This document shows positions 47,536-58,963 of a stretch of 64,000 nt of DNA, piece by piece; within the stretch, counting starts at the first letter, position 1, and each line of letters starts with the position of its first letter. The DNA is taken from positions 125,244,182 to 125,308,181 of the forward strand of contig CM076846.1 in NCBI GenBank assembly GCA_039519185.1, written 5' to 3'. The notes beneath the pieces were generated by a model. It was given only the letters and a program-made list of their open reading frames with translations, was not told the origin of the DNA and made no database searches. The position numbers were made by a program, and so were the translations under genes. The stretch comes from Astragalus membranaceus. Taxonomy: Eukaryota > Streptophyta > Magnoliopsida > Fabales > Fabaceae.

Positions 47536-47563
47536 TTCTTTTTTTTTAGCTTTTTTTACCAAT

Positions 47564-48010
47564 ATGGCTGCGACAGATGGCAGATGCCCCTTTATGGATT
47601 TATCGGATGCGTTTACCACATCACAGGTTTTTCGTACTCGGGATATTGTTACCCGTTGGGCTAGAGATATCGGGAAAGCCAACGGGGTAATTGTCATTAT
47701 TATTCAATCCGAGTCGAGTGAGAATGGTAAAGGGAAGAAAAATAAGATTGTTTTTTGTTGTGATAGGCATGGGAGATATAGTGGAGTAGATGTTGGGTGT
47801 TCTAGTAGACACAAGACCTCAAAAAGGTATGATTGTCCATTTAGATTGAAAGCTAAACCACTCGATCCTCCTAGTCTTGATTGGAAGGTCAAAGTTATGT
47901 GTGGAATTCACAAATATGAGCCTCTTAAGACTATCCTTGGAGCAGCAATATTTGGTAAGTTCAACAAGGAGGAGCGATTAGCAGTTATGGAGCATATGTG
48001 GTTGGGAGTG
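47564..48010 (+). pseudogene. FAR1-type / MULE transposase N-terminal fragment
   Basis: About 149 codons (MAATDGRCPFMDL, RDIVTRWARDIGKANGVIVI, KRYDCPFRLKAKP, VKVMCGIHKYEP) match the N-terminal, WRKY-GCM1-like zinc-binding domain of plant MULE transposases and FAR1-related proteins. The conserved Cys/His positions are visible in FCCDRHGRYSG, DCPFRL and CGIHKYEP. The frame then enters the Ogre-like LTR that starts at 48011; the last codons of the frame to 48079 are LTR sequence. The transposase catalytic domain is absent. It is probably a dead autonomous MULE fragment and not a domesticated gene. Confidence 0.82.
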
Positions 48011-48161
48011 TGTAGCGACCGAAAAATCCGGAGGAGGGATTCTTCGAAGTTTTTGAATGAAGCCGCCACCAAAGTTTAGTTTAAGGGCAAACATTGGAAA
48101 ATCCCTATTGAGTGGATAAAGGGGTCTTGCGGACCAGATTTAAGCTCGGGAGTCGTTTATG

Positions 48162-48206
48162 CGTAGGGAAGGTATTAGCACCCTACGACATCCTTCCTAA
48201 GGAAGG
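48162..48206 (-). other. LTR A: terminal hairpin pair
   Basis: CGTAGGG (48162-48168) / CCCTACG (48181-48187) encloses the conserved aaggtattagca. The neighbour is CCTTCC (48192-48197) / GGAAGG (48201-48206). These are equivalents of 40173-40220 and 58466-58512 with different stem bases. Confidence 0.7.
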
Positions 48207-48376
48207 TTACCTTTTAACTAAATGTGTAAGCGTTTATTAATTCAAAAATAATGTTTTTACCCTAATAATAGTAAAAAAAGACTCGATAACCGGTTAGTTA
48301 TTTTTATACTTTTTGAGAAAAATGAGAGAAATGAATTTAAAGGAAAAAAAGGGGTTTTTTATTAGTGCAATTGACA

Positions 48377-48435
48377 GAGGTCGGCCGCCCTCCGCTCCTA
48401 CGTATCTCCTGGTAGAGAATCAAATCACACGTAGT
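48377..48435 (-). other. LTR A: CTACGTA module
   Basis: GAGG (48377-48380) / CCTC (48389-48392), then CTACGTA (48398-48404), TCTC / GAGA (48405-48408, 48414-48417) and the closing ACGTAG. Confidence 0.6.
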
Positions 48436-48502
48436 TCTTTGTAGAAAAAGTTTGTGTGTTGGTGTTTTTTTTATTTATTTTTGAAAATTGGGATAGGCGT
48501 TC

Positions 48503-48612
48503 GTGACGACCAAACAAGTGAAACTCAGAGTGGTCGTCACTCATAACCCGTTTTGAAAATAAAAGTTGTTATTAGCGGTCAAACAAGCGGAACTCAGAGT
48601 GACCATTAATAA
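48503..48612 (-). other. LTR A: two hairpins with conserved loop
   Basis: GTGACGACC (48503-48511) / GGTCGTCAC (48532-48540) is a perfect nine-base stem. TTATTAGCGGTC (48569-48580) / GACCATTAATAA (48601-48612) pairs at ten of twelve positions. Both enclose a 20-base loop starting aaacaag. Confidence 0.75.
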
Positions 48613-50769
48613 TAACTCATTTTTGGTGAGTTTGATTGTTTGGAAGAAAAATATCGGTTTGAAGGCCTTACAGTGTAATAAAAAAACGCGATGGGTTATA
48701 ATAATAGCGTAGGTGCGATCAACAGGCGGTGTTGTGTAGAAAGAGGGGCTGTAAACAGTGAGCCCAACAGCTTTTGGAGGCTGGGCTGTGCGGGGAGGAG
48801 TATATCAATGAAAAACAGGGGGGGTGCAGAAAGCAAGCCCACTTCATTTTAGTGGTGAGCAGGCTTGAGAATTTATGGGCTTTTGTAGGGGTGCTATGAG
48901 TAAAATGATGAGGTGTGGTTAGTATTCTGATATAAAAAATTAAAAAAAGGGAAATAAATCAACTTAAGTATACGGCAGGTTTTAGGAAAAACCTAGTTTC
49001 ACCTCCTCTCATCTCCAGCGCCGCAGCTGGACTTTCTTTGGGGAGAGAGAGTGAGTGATTTCGAGGAGAGAGAAAATGAGGGAGAGAGAGATTACGGCGT
49101 GAGAGAGGCAGAATGGAAACGCGATGGAGGGAAGGAGGAGGACGAAGGCGGCGATGATGGTGGAAGGAGCGACCGTGGTCTTTTCGTTCGTGCTGGGGTG
49201 GCGACGGCGAGAGGGAGGACCGATGGTGGTTTCTGTCAGAGCTCAACCGTGGTGGGTTGTCCTCGGTGAGTGACGGCGACCGTGAGAGAAAGGAAGATGA
49301 CGGTGACTACGGCGCGGACGCCGGACGAGCGACGCCGAGAGGAAGACGACGACAGCGACGGTGGTTTGCGTTTGTGGCGGTACGGCGGCGCAGAGGGTGG
49401 ATAGAGGTAGAAGTTGTGGGTGGTAGTGATGGTGGTTTTGGGTGGTGTGTTGGCGAAGAGAGAGAGGGCTGAGACAGTGGGTTACGGTGGAGAGGTGGTG
49501 GTGCACGATGGTTCTGTGGCTTTTTGGTGGTTGGCGGTGGTAGGCTATGGCGGCTGTTTGGTGGTTACGGTGGTGACAGCCATATTTTGGTTGTTGTTTT
49601 TTTTTTCCTTTTTTATTTGAATGGCACTCTGTTTTGCTGTTTCCCCAGAGTGTATGTGTATCTGTGCGTGATGCTGTCTCTGTGTTGTATCTGTGTGTGG
49701 TGTTGAATCTGTGTATCTGTGTATCTCTACATTGTTTTTTCCTTTCTTGAAGCCGTGTGTTTCTGTGAGTGTGTGCCTTTTCTTTCTTCTCTGTTTCTCA
49801 GCAGAGTTTTTTTATAGAGTACTAAATTAATGGGACAAATTTTGTTGTGATGATTTTGCAGTGAAATCAGAGTAGTGGAGACCATTGCTGCACCCATAAC
49901 AACAGCTGCAGGAAAAAGCATTTTGGTCTCAACCAAAATGGAGAAGAAAACAAAGAGCAAAGAGAAAGAGGCTTGGCTTGATGCTCAAAAGGATTTTCCA
50001 ATACTGCATCAGCAAGGACAGCAACTTGTGCTGCCTTGCTTTTTTTTAGTTTTTGCTTTTTAATTAATTTTTGTACTATTTTGTATTTATTTTTTGTCTA
50101 TACATGTGTACTAAAGTTGACTTTGTAAAAAAAAAACTGATTATAAAAAGCATTTATTCACAATCTGATTTTTATTAGATTTTTAGAACAAAATTAAACC
50201 GATAACAACGACGAAAAACAAACGTACACGACGAGACGCGAACGCGCGTCCACAACGAGAATACGCGAACACCTGTCCGCAACGGGGACTAAAATGTGTA
50301 CATTATTAATAATAGCACACACGCACCAATGAGAAGTAACACGCCTATACGTGAATGAGAACGACACACATAAACGATAAAAACAATATTTTGGATTTTC
50401 CGAGCGGCCATGGGTGGCAAGGTCAGGTCATTGACCTGATTTGCTCACCTCGAAGGACGTCCACTGTGTTTTTTTAGGCGGACACAGCTAGTCTGAAGGA
50501 CCTGGGGTCGGATGATCCGTCGGTTGCTCGATAACGCGACGTGCGATTTGGATTGAAGGACCATTGATGGTCGGAAGGAGCGCTTGGGCTCTGAAGGACC
50601 ACTGGGGGTCAGCAAGAGTACTGGGACTCTGAATCGTGATATGAGACCAGCGCTTGGAGCACTGACTTTGAGGGAACAAAATATTGGGATTGACACATGG
50701 CGTACTTGCCTAGAACATACCTAATGAATGCATTTTCCTGAGAAGGGAAAAGCTATCTATATTTGGCAT

Positions 50770-51600
50770 GTCTAAAAATGCAATGAATGATGTATGCGTG
50801 CAATATAGGTATGTGAAATGGTAGGTGTCCGATGGGATGAACGAAACGTGGCGTATGTGAATGCAGATAAGATATGAATGTGATTGTGCTGATTAATTCT
50901 GGTGGAATGATGAATGTAATGGAATCAGCGATTTTTCTCTTTTTGCTTTTTTGCCTTTTTTCCTTATTATAATGTATGAAATGCAAAGTGCGAATGTGAT
51001 ACAAATGTAATGCTTTGGTGCAAATGCCATGGTGAATAGAGGAAAACACGCGAATGCATGGCACAATGATATGATTAGTGATGTAAAAAAACTCTTTTTT
51101 TTGGGGGGGTAACGATGAGACCGGCACTTGGCACGTCTATTGAAACAAACAATGCCATGCATGTAATGTGATGAGCGTGCAATGATTGGTATCTCGGGGG
51201 ATGATGAATGAAATGGGTATACTATGGTGTTGAACCCGATGGAATGAGAAAGTTGACAACGGTGTATGAGATGTGAATGTGACTGTAGTGATTAATTTTT
51301 GGTGTGATGATGAATATAATGAGTGGATTTTTCTTTTGCTTTTTCTTATTTATTTTGCTTCTTTTCTTGATGCATGCAATGCGAATGTGAATATGATGCA
51401 AATGCTATGGTGAATAAAGGAAACACATGAATGCGTAGCAAATGATATGATTGGTGATGTAGAAAGCTTTTGGCAACGATGAGACCGGCACTTGGCACGT
51501 CTATCGAAGCAAAAAAGTGTTATAGGTATGCAATGTGATGAATGTGCAATGCGAAAGTAAATGGACTACAAAAGGCCCGTGAATGATGGATGCTGAAGTT
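50770..51600 (-). repeat. Tandem duplication with 364-base period
   Basis: The phrase gatgagaccggcacttggca occurs at 51114 and 51478. The flanking 'gattaatt..tggtg..gatgatgaat' text repeats with the same spacing. A third, weaker unit may start near 51600. Confidence 0.7.
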
Positions 51601-53899
51601 GGTCGGAAACAGAAATTGATAAGCTGTGTATGCGAATGCAGATAACATGCGAATGCGAATGTACCACTGGTTGCATGATGGAATGCTTTGGTGGGGGTAA
51701 TGGGTGCAATGTGGATGATTTTTGCCTTTTTGGTTTTCTCTTTTTTTGCCCCTTTTTGAATGAATGAATGAATGAATGAATGCGCACAGGTAATGCTTAA
51801 ATGCAATAGTTGTGGTAGATGTGTGACTTGTTGTTGAAATACAATGTATGGTGCAATGATTTATCATATGGTATAATAGTAATGCATGCAGATGTGTTTT
51901 GTTTTGAGATGAGAAATGAGACTTTCGATGCGAGGGATATAGAGGTGAGTGCTTTGGAATAATCATTCCTTGGAAAGAGGTTTGAATTCAGACATGGCAA
52001 TCTCAAGGTTGTTATTCACAGACACTGATGTGCAAAACTATTTGACCGTATTTGCAAACTCGCTTATTTTGCTCTTCTATGATGGTGCCCCATGATGATT
52101 GATTTTTAGGTCCACAAAGTTAACTGAGTGAGTTTCCGACTTCACATTATTAACTTGTGTTCTCTCTCTTTGAAGCATAAACATGTAGAGTAGTGCAAAT
52201 ACAGATGAATGAGTCAGTTGACTTGGTATGACAGATATGACATGTGAGGGGATGAATGGTAGGTTTTTGCCAAAGTCATGAAAGGTAGGTTTTTCCCAGC
52301 TCAAGAAATGTGGGACGGCCCCGATTTAGACCACCAGTGAAGATTATCGAATGATCTGCCCCTGTATAGTGATGACAACAGCAAGGGGTGTAGAGGAAAC
52401 AATTAGTTCGGAATATCATGACTTTGGAATGTAGGGTGGCAAACGAGGGATTTTATCTCAGTCCATGACGTTTGGTGTTGCCCCAATCTTGACAGGAACA
52501 ATTTTGCCCTGACTAGAGTTGGAGAAAGGCGGCATTTAGGATAATGGGTTGAGAAGATGCCTCGGCATGGTTTTGTGGATGGTGATATGACAAAGGGACG
52601 AGATGGGTGTAGGGCAAATTCCCAGACTTTAGGTGGAGTGAATGGTGACGGGATTGAAATGATTGCTTGTAGTGGGGTTGTGAAAGGTGACTGGGTTTGG
52701 GTCATGGTTTTTTGGAATTTATGGTATGGATTGGATGTGGTATATGAATGAGATGGATGTCGGACATTTTCCCCAAGTTCAAGCGGCATGAAAGGTGATT
52801 CAAGTGCCCCACTTTATGAGATCTAGGTGATGGTCCTAGTCTAAATTTTTGGCCCTTTGAAGGTGACTCCCACAGACTATGATAATCCTGAGTTTTTGAT
52901 ACGATGAAAATTTCACTTGGTGATCACTAAACCTTGTCTTGATATCAGTGCAATTTGGATAAATATTGGAGTGCAAGCCCCTTTGGTTTTTTTTTTTAAC
53001 TTTTCTTTTTTGATTTTTTTCAGTAAATATATTGTAAATAAATAAACTTACTTGCCCTAAAATTAAATCTTTGAGAAAATGAAGGCAATCAGCCATTGAT
53101 CAGCATGGACTCGTTAGGGTTGTAGCGCGGCCAATGGTTAAGAGTTTAAGAAATAAGGGTTTGTAATGTGGTCAATGGTTATGGGTAATGTGATAGTATA
53201 GGCTCAAATGGGTTCAGAGAGGTGTTTGTTGATTTATTGACACAATGACCATTTAAAAGACAAGTAGGTTTAGAGAAGTGTTTGGGGTCAATTTGTCAAG
53301 GTTTTATGAAAGAAAGGATAACAGGGCCCAAAGAGGTATTTGAGGGTTTATTCAAACAAGGATATCTTATGTGTTTCATGGTATGATGTATCTGCTCACA
53401 ATTTCTACTGTTTTTGCTTTTTTTCTTTCGGGATTTCTTCAATCCTCTTCTTGAGTTTCACTTTCTCTATTTTGTGATCTTTCTTTTTCCTCTTTTTTTT
53501 TGAGTACAGTAAGCTGATAAAAGCGATACACCATTTTTGATATGGAATTGATCCTTGTCTAGTGATGGAAAGATTTTTTGATTTTTTTGGCTTTTCTGGC
53601 TTGCGGTGGGTAGCAAATAGTATTTCTTTTTTTGGATGCTTTTTGAGGATATAGAAGGCCGGCCAAACATCATTTCAAATCACGATTGCCTACTTTCTCA
53701 AAAATTAACCCCAAGACAACAATTTATTTATTTTTATATATCTGCTCTTTTTCTTTATATTTCTTTTTGTTTGCCCTAACTTTTGCTTAGGCTGCTCTTT
53801 GGGAGTTTTCAACCTAACAGGCTTTTTTGATGATTTTTTTTGTTTTTTTTTTGTTTTGCAAAGGGCTTGCATCAAGATATCTAGTGATCACAATTTTTC

Positions 53900-56800
53900 C
53901 CCGGCATGGGGGCCTAAAGTGTAGCTCATGAAATTTCATCATTGGGAACGAACCAAGTAGTTAACTAGGTACTTGTGTGGGGAATATGTACTGGGCGGTC
54001 GGGGTGGGACCGGACATGAACAAGGGATGATGAAAGGATGGAAAGATGTGGACACTAACTGACTCAAACAAGAGTAAATGCACATTGTATATAAGTTGAC
54101 TATACGAATGCTTCACATAGAGATAACATAGTTAACGACATGATAGGAGAAATTTTTGATAACACATCAGTTAACAAAATGGACCCTTTGGATCATTGGT
54201 CATGAGACCGATGAGATGCATCGTTTTGCTGAAGAAAATTGTGAACGAGCTGCAAATAGTGAATAACTTCCTTTTTTGGAAAATTGAGTGTCTAGAAAAA
54301 ACCTTGAGTTTATAGCTAATCTAAACTCTTCCAAAGAAGAATAATCAATTTCGCCTCATCTCTCATCAATTTTTGAAAAAAAGGTTGCTCATGTTTTTTT
54401 TTATAGAGAATGTGACAAAATGTGATAGATGAACTGACACATGATGAGGGACATGGATGATGAAAATGTAAGTGCATGAAATGCATGTGATTGTTTGACT
54501 CCAATGACATCTAAGATGTTCAAAGGAATAATTATTTTAGATGATTTTGGTTTTTAAGAGACACTGCAACATGTAAGTGGTGCAAATTTACAAATTCTCA
54601 TTGAAAAGAGTAATGACATGTTTTTGGTTTTTTTGGGTTCTTCTTTCCTAGAAAACGACACATGCAATGAAAAATGATTGTTTGATTCTAACTAAATGCT
54701 ATCTCAAGTATGCAAAGAAACAATTATTGTAAATGACTTAGCAACATGATAATGATGCAAACATTTTTTTCAATTGATGATGAATGATGCAAGAATAATA
54801 AAATACTGTTATGTTTTTTTTTTCTTTTTTTTGGAATGTAACGTATGAATGAACACATGATGATGGGTATGTACGATAAAATGTAAATGTATGAAATGCA
54901 TGGAGGAACTAATCACTTGAAGAGACCAACGACTTTATTCTATTATGAGTGCATGATGTTTTTTTTTAAAAAAAGATTAATTATGCGTATGCAATGGGGA
55001 TAGTCAAATTACATGCCCCCCGTGTCCTAATGCATGAGGGAACACATGATGAAAACGCAGATGTAAATGCGTGAAATGCGTGCATGAATGATCACTTGGA
55101 ACGACCAATTATTCTAAATCATGTTTTTTTTTGGGGGCAATGCAGCCTGTGACTGATGCAGGGTTGCTCATTGATGCTCAACGATGCATGAAAAGAGTGA
55201 TGACATGTGTTTTGTTCCTCAAAAACGAAACATGTAGTGAAAAATGATTGTTTGATTCTAATGAAATGCTATATCAAGTCTGCAAAGAAACAATTATTGT
55301 AAATGACTTTACAACACATGATGATTGATATGTACGATGAAAATGCAAATGTATGAAATGCATGGGGGAACTGATCTCCCAGAAAGACCAGCTATTCTAA
55401 ATGATTTTTTTTGCTTTTTGGAGACAATATGGCATGCGGATGATGCAAATCGTCGTTTATTGCCAACTGAAATATATTTTGGACGACGAATGACTTTTTG
55501 TTTTTTTGTTTATTTAGAAAATGACTCATGCATGGATGACTGGTGCGTTTGAGGTGGTTTGGAATAAAGAACTTTTATCTTTCATTATTTTTTATGATGC
55601 ATGAAGAGGAGTAATGCTTTTGAATGAAATAAAGAATGAATGCAAATTTTTTTATAATATCAAAGTGATATTATTTTCACATTTTTGGCATAATGGCTAC
55701 ACAATATGAAGTAATTTAAAAAGTATGATACTTTGTTATTTTAGATGATGAGATGCATGTTGGTACCATGATAATGGGATGAAAATGATGACTGTGTTCT
55801 ATTGTGAATGCATGATGATTTTTTTTATTTTCTAGTTAAAAGACTGACTATGCTCACGCAACAAAAATAATCAAGTTAAACTCCCCCTTGTGTCCTAATG
55901 CATGAAGGAACACATGGTGATAAATGACGAAAATGCCGATGCAAATGCATGAAATGTGTGCATGAATGATCACTTGGAAAATGTCAGTTATTCTAAATGA
56001 TTTTGGAGACAATGCAGCACGTGACCGATGCAGAGCTTTTTTAATGTATCAGAATAAAATGCTAAATACGTATCTATGAATGATGCGAAAATGATGACAT
56101 AATTTTTGAAATGATGCATGTTGAAACAGTATATAAATGATGTGTGGATGAAATGGCGTATGGATAATTTAATGAGACAACAGTTTTTTTTGGACGAGTG
56201 AAAAGGTGCGTGAAGGCTATCATGATATTGCAAATGATGAAATGCCTATATTATTTAATGATGATTTTTGTGAATGATTATGAATGAATGAAAATGCATG
56301 CTAGATGAGATATTCAGTTATTTACCAAAAAAAATGCAATGTATGAATGAACGTATAACGTTGCATGATGCAAATGCGAGGAAGGTGAACGAATGATCAC
56401 TTGAAAAGATTGACTATCCAAAATGACTTTTCGGAGGCAATGCAATATGATAATGCAAGAAAGTGGCATCATTTTATTTTTCTTTTATTTTGGAAATGAT
56501 GCATGCTAGATGACTAATGCATTCGAGGTGGTTAGGAATCAAGAGCTTTTGTCTTTATTTTATTTTTCTATGCATGAAGAGGAGTAACGAATATAGTATA
56601 TTTTTTCCTATATGAGTATGTAAGATGATGCAAGTTGGACAAATATGTAGTGTCTTTATTTTTTGGATGATGATATGCATGTTAGTACCATGAAAACGAG
56701 CGATTCGTTCTATGGTATTTTTTATTTTCTAGCAAAATATAATGCACATGATAACGGATATGAAAATGCATGTATGCATGAAGAACTAAATGTTAAATGT

Positions 56801-57960
56801 TTGATGCAACTATTTTTTATTTTTTAAGAGGTAGTGCAACATGTATGCAAACTCTCATTTTTTATTTATGGGATGACAAATGATACAATTATAATGAAAT
56901 AATTTTGTTTTATCTGGAAAATGAATATGGAATTGATGCATTTAAACTAGGATGGCCACATGAGGGAAATGATGTATGAATGTTATGTTCTATTTTGAAA
57001 TGTAGTTCATGACTTTACAAATGATGTGATGCCTACGCTATGTGATCATGATTTTGAATGATTATGAATGAATGCCGGTGCATGTTAAATATGATGCTGG
57101 TTTTTTGATCAAATGATATGCTAACGTTATATGGGTAAAAATTGTTTTTTTTTGTGTGCGAGGAAACAAAATGCATGACACTCGCAGCGACTTTTTTTTA
57201 ATGCGTGGAAAAGAGTAATGAACATAACCTTTATATAATATGGGGGTAATATTTTTTGGTGTACGGATATGCAGGAGTGCAATTTTGAAAAAAATGATAC
57301 ATTCGCGATGCATGATAATGCAATGAAATGCTTATGGAAGAATGATTTTAGTATGAAGGAATGGTGATTTTGTGTGTGTTTTCTTTGAATAAAGTATAAT
57401 GCATGAACATATGGATGTTTGTTGTACATGAGCAACAATGGAGATGAACGAAATGCGTGATGGTTTATCCCTTTTTTTATGCTTCAACTAAAATAAAAAG
57501 CTAACAAAATGCTATTGGGTGATGAATGATGCAATAATGAAGAAATTTATAATTTTTGTTTTGACGCATGTTGAAGGACTGATGCATTTGAGATGGATAG
57601 GAATAAATGACTTTTGTCCTTGTTCTTTATGATGCATGAAGATGATGCATTTAAAAATAAATTTTTATAATAGCAATGCAATGTATGAGTATGAGAGATG
57701 ATGCTACTAGGATAAAATGGACAAATAAAAAAATTGATGTTTTTGTTATTTTAAATATGATGAGATGTATGGTAGTGTAATGCTAATGAGATACATAAGA
57801 ATGATTTTATTTTATTATGAATGCATGGTGACTTTTGTATGATGGATGGAAGGAGTGATGTCGTCTCATGTGCAGGCAAATGAAGGAAACATGAAATGTT
57901 TTTTTGGGTGATTTTATTTTGGAGAAATGCTAACCTAGATTAATAGAGAGAGTAAGTATA
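53900..57960. repeat. Long diffuse repeat field rich in atgcatgaaatg words
   Basis: About 4 kb is built from degenerate units containing aaatgcatgaaatgcatg, aatgatcacttgg, cacatgatga, ttctaaatgatttt and T-runs. Recurrence distances vary from about 150 to 600 bases. No frame is preserved. Confidence 0.65.
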
Positions 57961-58465
57961 ATGCCTCTGTGTCCTAGGTGGGTCATGTCTAAATTGGGAT
58001 TTTCAACATGGTCTAGGGTCGCTTATGTGATCAATCTCTCAGATGGCTCTATTCACTTCCTCACAAAGGTCTCCAGAGCTAAAATTCCCTTCCTGATATG
58101 ATCCACAACGATAGCGAGCTACCTGGTGTGGGATACCATGAAAGAGCGTACTCTGGCTGAGACTTTCATGAGAGTCAGACAGATAACATCCAGAATGACT
58201 GTCACTAATAATCTCCACTCGTCCTAGGTTATTTGCAGACCCGGGTATAGGGCCCCACCCAAAAGTGTGTGCAAAAGTGTAAGTGAGGTGTGTGATTGTT
58301 GCGCCCCGAAAAATCCGGTTAAGGGTTCCTCAGTTTGACAACGTGAAAAATTTTGAAGCCGCCACCAATATTTATTTTTAAAGACTAAAACATTGGAAAA
58401 AGTCTTTTGAAAAAAAGGCGGATGGTCTTTCGAAAACACAGAGATGTAGGTTCGGGGGTCGGTTA

Positions 58466-58512
58466 GGTACGGGGAAGGTATTAGCACCCCGCACCACCTT
58501 TCTAACGAAAGG
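58466..58512 (-). other. LTR B: terminal hairpin pair
   Basis: GGTACGGGG (58466-58474) / CCCCGCACC (58487-58495) has one A/C position (U-G on -) and encloses aaggtattagca. The neighbour is CCTTTC (58497-58502) / GAAAGG (58507-58512). Confidence 0.7.
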
Positions 58513-58682
58513 GAACCATTAACTTTGATGTGTGGCTTAGAAAAAGTTGACTTGAAATGATTTTTTTTGTTCTACTTCTTTTCTTTTTATTTCGTTTGAG
58601 AAACGGTTTTATTGAGAAGAAAAATATTTTTGATATCTTTGAAAAGCGGAACAAAACAAAGATTTTTTGAAAGTGTGCTTGA

Positions 58683-58879
58683 CGGGTTACGACCCGCTCC
58701 TACGTACCCTCTCTGGAAGAGGGATCAAAGCTACGTAGTTCTAGTCTTTTTGGGTTTGGAAAACGGCTTAAAGGTTTTTCGCAATTGGGTGACAAAATGA
58801 AGATTTTTTAAAAGTGTGCTTGACGGGTTATAACCCGCTCCTACGTACCCTCTCTGGAAGAGGGATCAAAGCTACGTAG
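58683..58879 (-). other. LTR B: two CTACGTA modules
   Basis: First copy: CGGGT/ACCCG (58683-58687, 58692-58696), CTACGTA (58700-58706), CCCTCT/AGAGGG (58707-58712, 58718-58723) and TACGTAG (58732-58738). The second copy, 58823-58879, is almost identical except for the first loop. Confidence 0.7.
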
Positions 58880-58963
58880 TTCTCGGCTTTTGGTTTTGAA
58901 AATGTTTTTGTGTTTTATCTTATTTAATTTTTTTTGAGTTTTTTGAAATAGGACTCAAGTGTT

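Larger units (their letters stand above)
48011..50390 (-). mobile_element. Ogre-like LTR A (right border uncertain)
   Basis: It starts on + TGTAGCGACCGAAAAATCC, homologous to the starts of the solo LTR and LTR B, and keeps the same U5 hairpin modules. A - strand TATA box CTCTATAAAA (49811-49820) places transcription on -. The right end could not be located: no GGGGTATGACA-like terminus is present, but text homologous to the 3' UTR of element B begins at about 50401. GC-rich, simple-sequence text at 49000-49600 yields spurious frames on both strands. The right part may be rearranged. Confidence 0.65.
50401..58296 (-). mobile_element. 3' untranslated region of Ogre-like element A
   Basis: 50401-50640 matches 62553-62680 of element B (cgagcggccatgg, gaaggacgtcc, ctgtgt, ctagtctgaaggacc). 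53770-53820 matches B's segment 'ttttgcctaggtcgccctttgcggg' near pol. No pol coding was found. The length of almost 8 kb, the lack of open frames and the repetitive, atgaatg-rich text fit the long, fast-changing 3' UTR known for Ogre elements. Element B is inserted at its right end (58297). Frames in this span are not convincing genes. Confidence 0.55.

Noticed and set aside
47564..48079. A domesticated FAR1-like host gene
   Set aside because: The frame lacks the catalytic and SWIM regions and its end is LTR sequence, so it is a truncated transposon gene.
48959..49620. Overlapping frames in LTR A with Arg/Ser/His-rich products
   Set aside because: They occur on both strands of a GC- and GA-rich simple sequence, with no domain and no conserved start.
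51501..51966. 148-codon and 101-codon - strand frames
   Set aside because: They lie in repetitive 3' UTR sequence and have His/Ser/Thr-rich composition with no recognisable motif.
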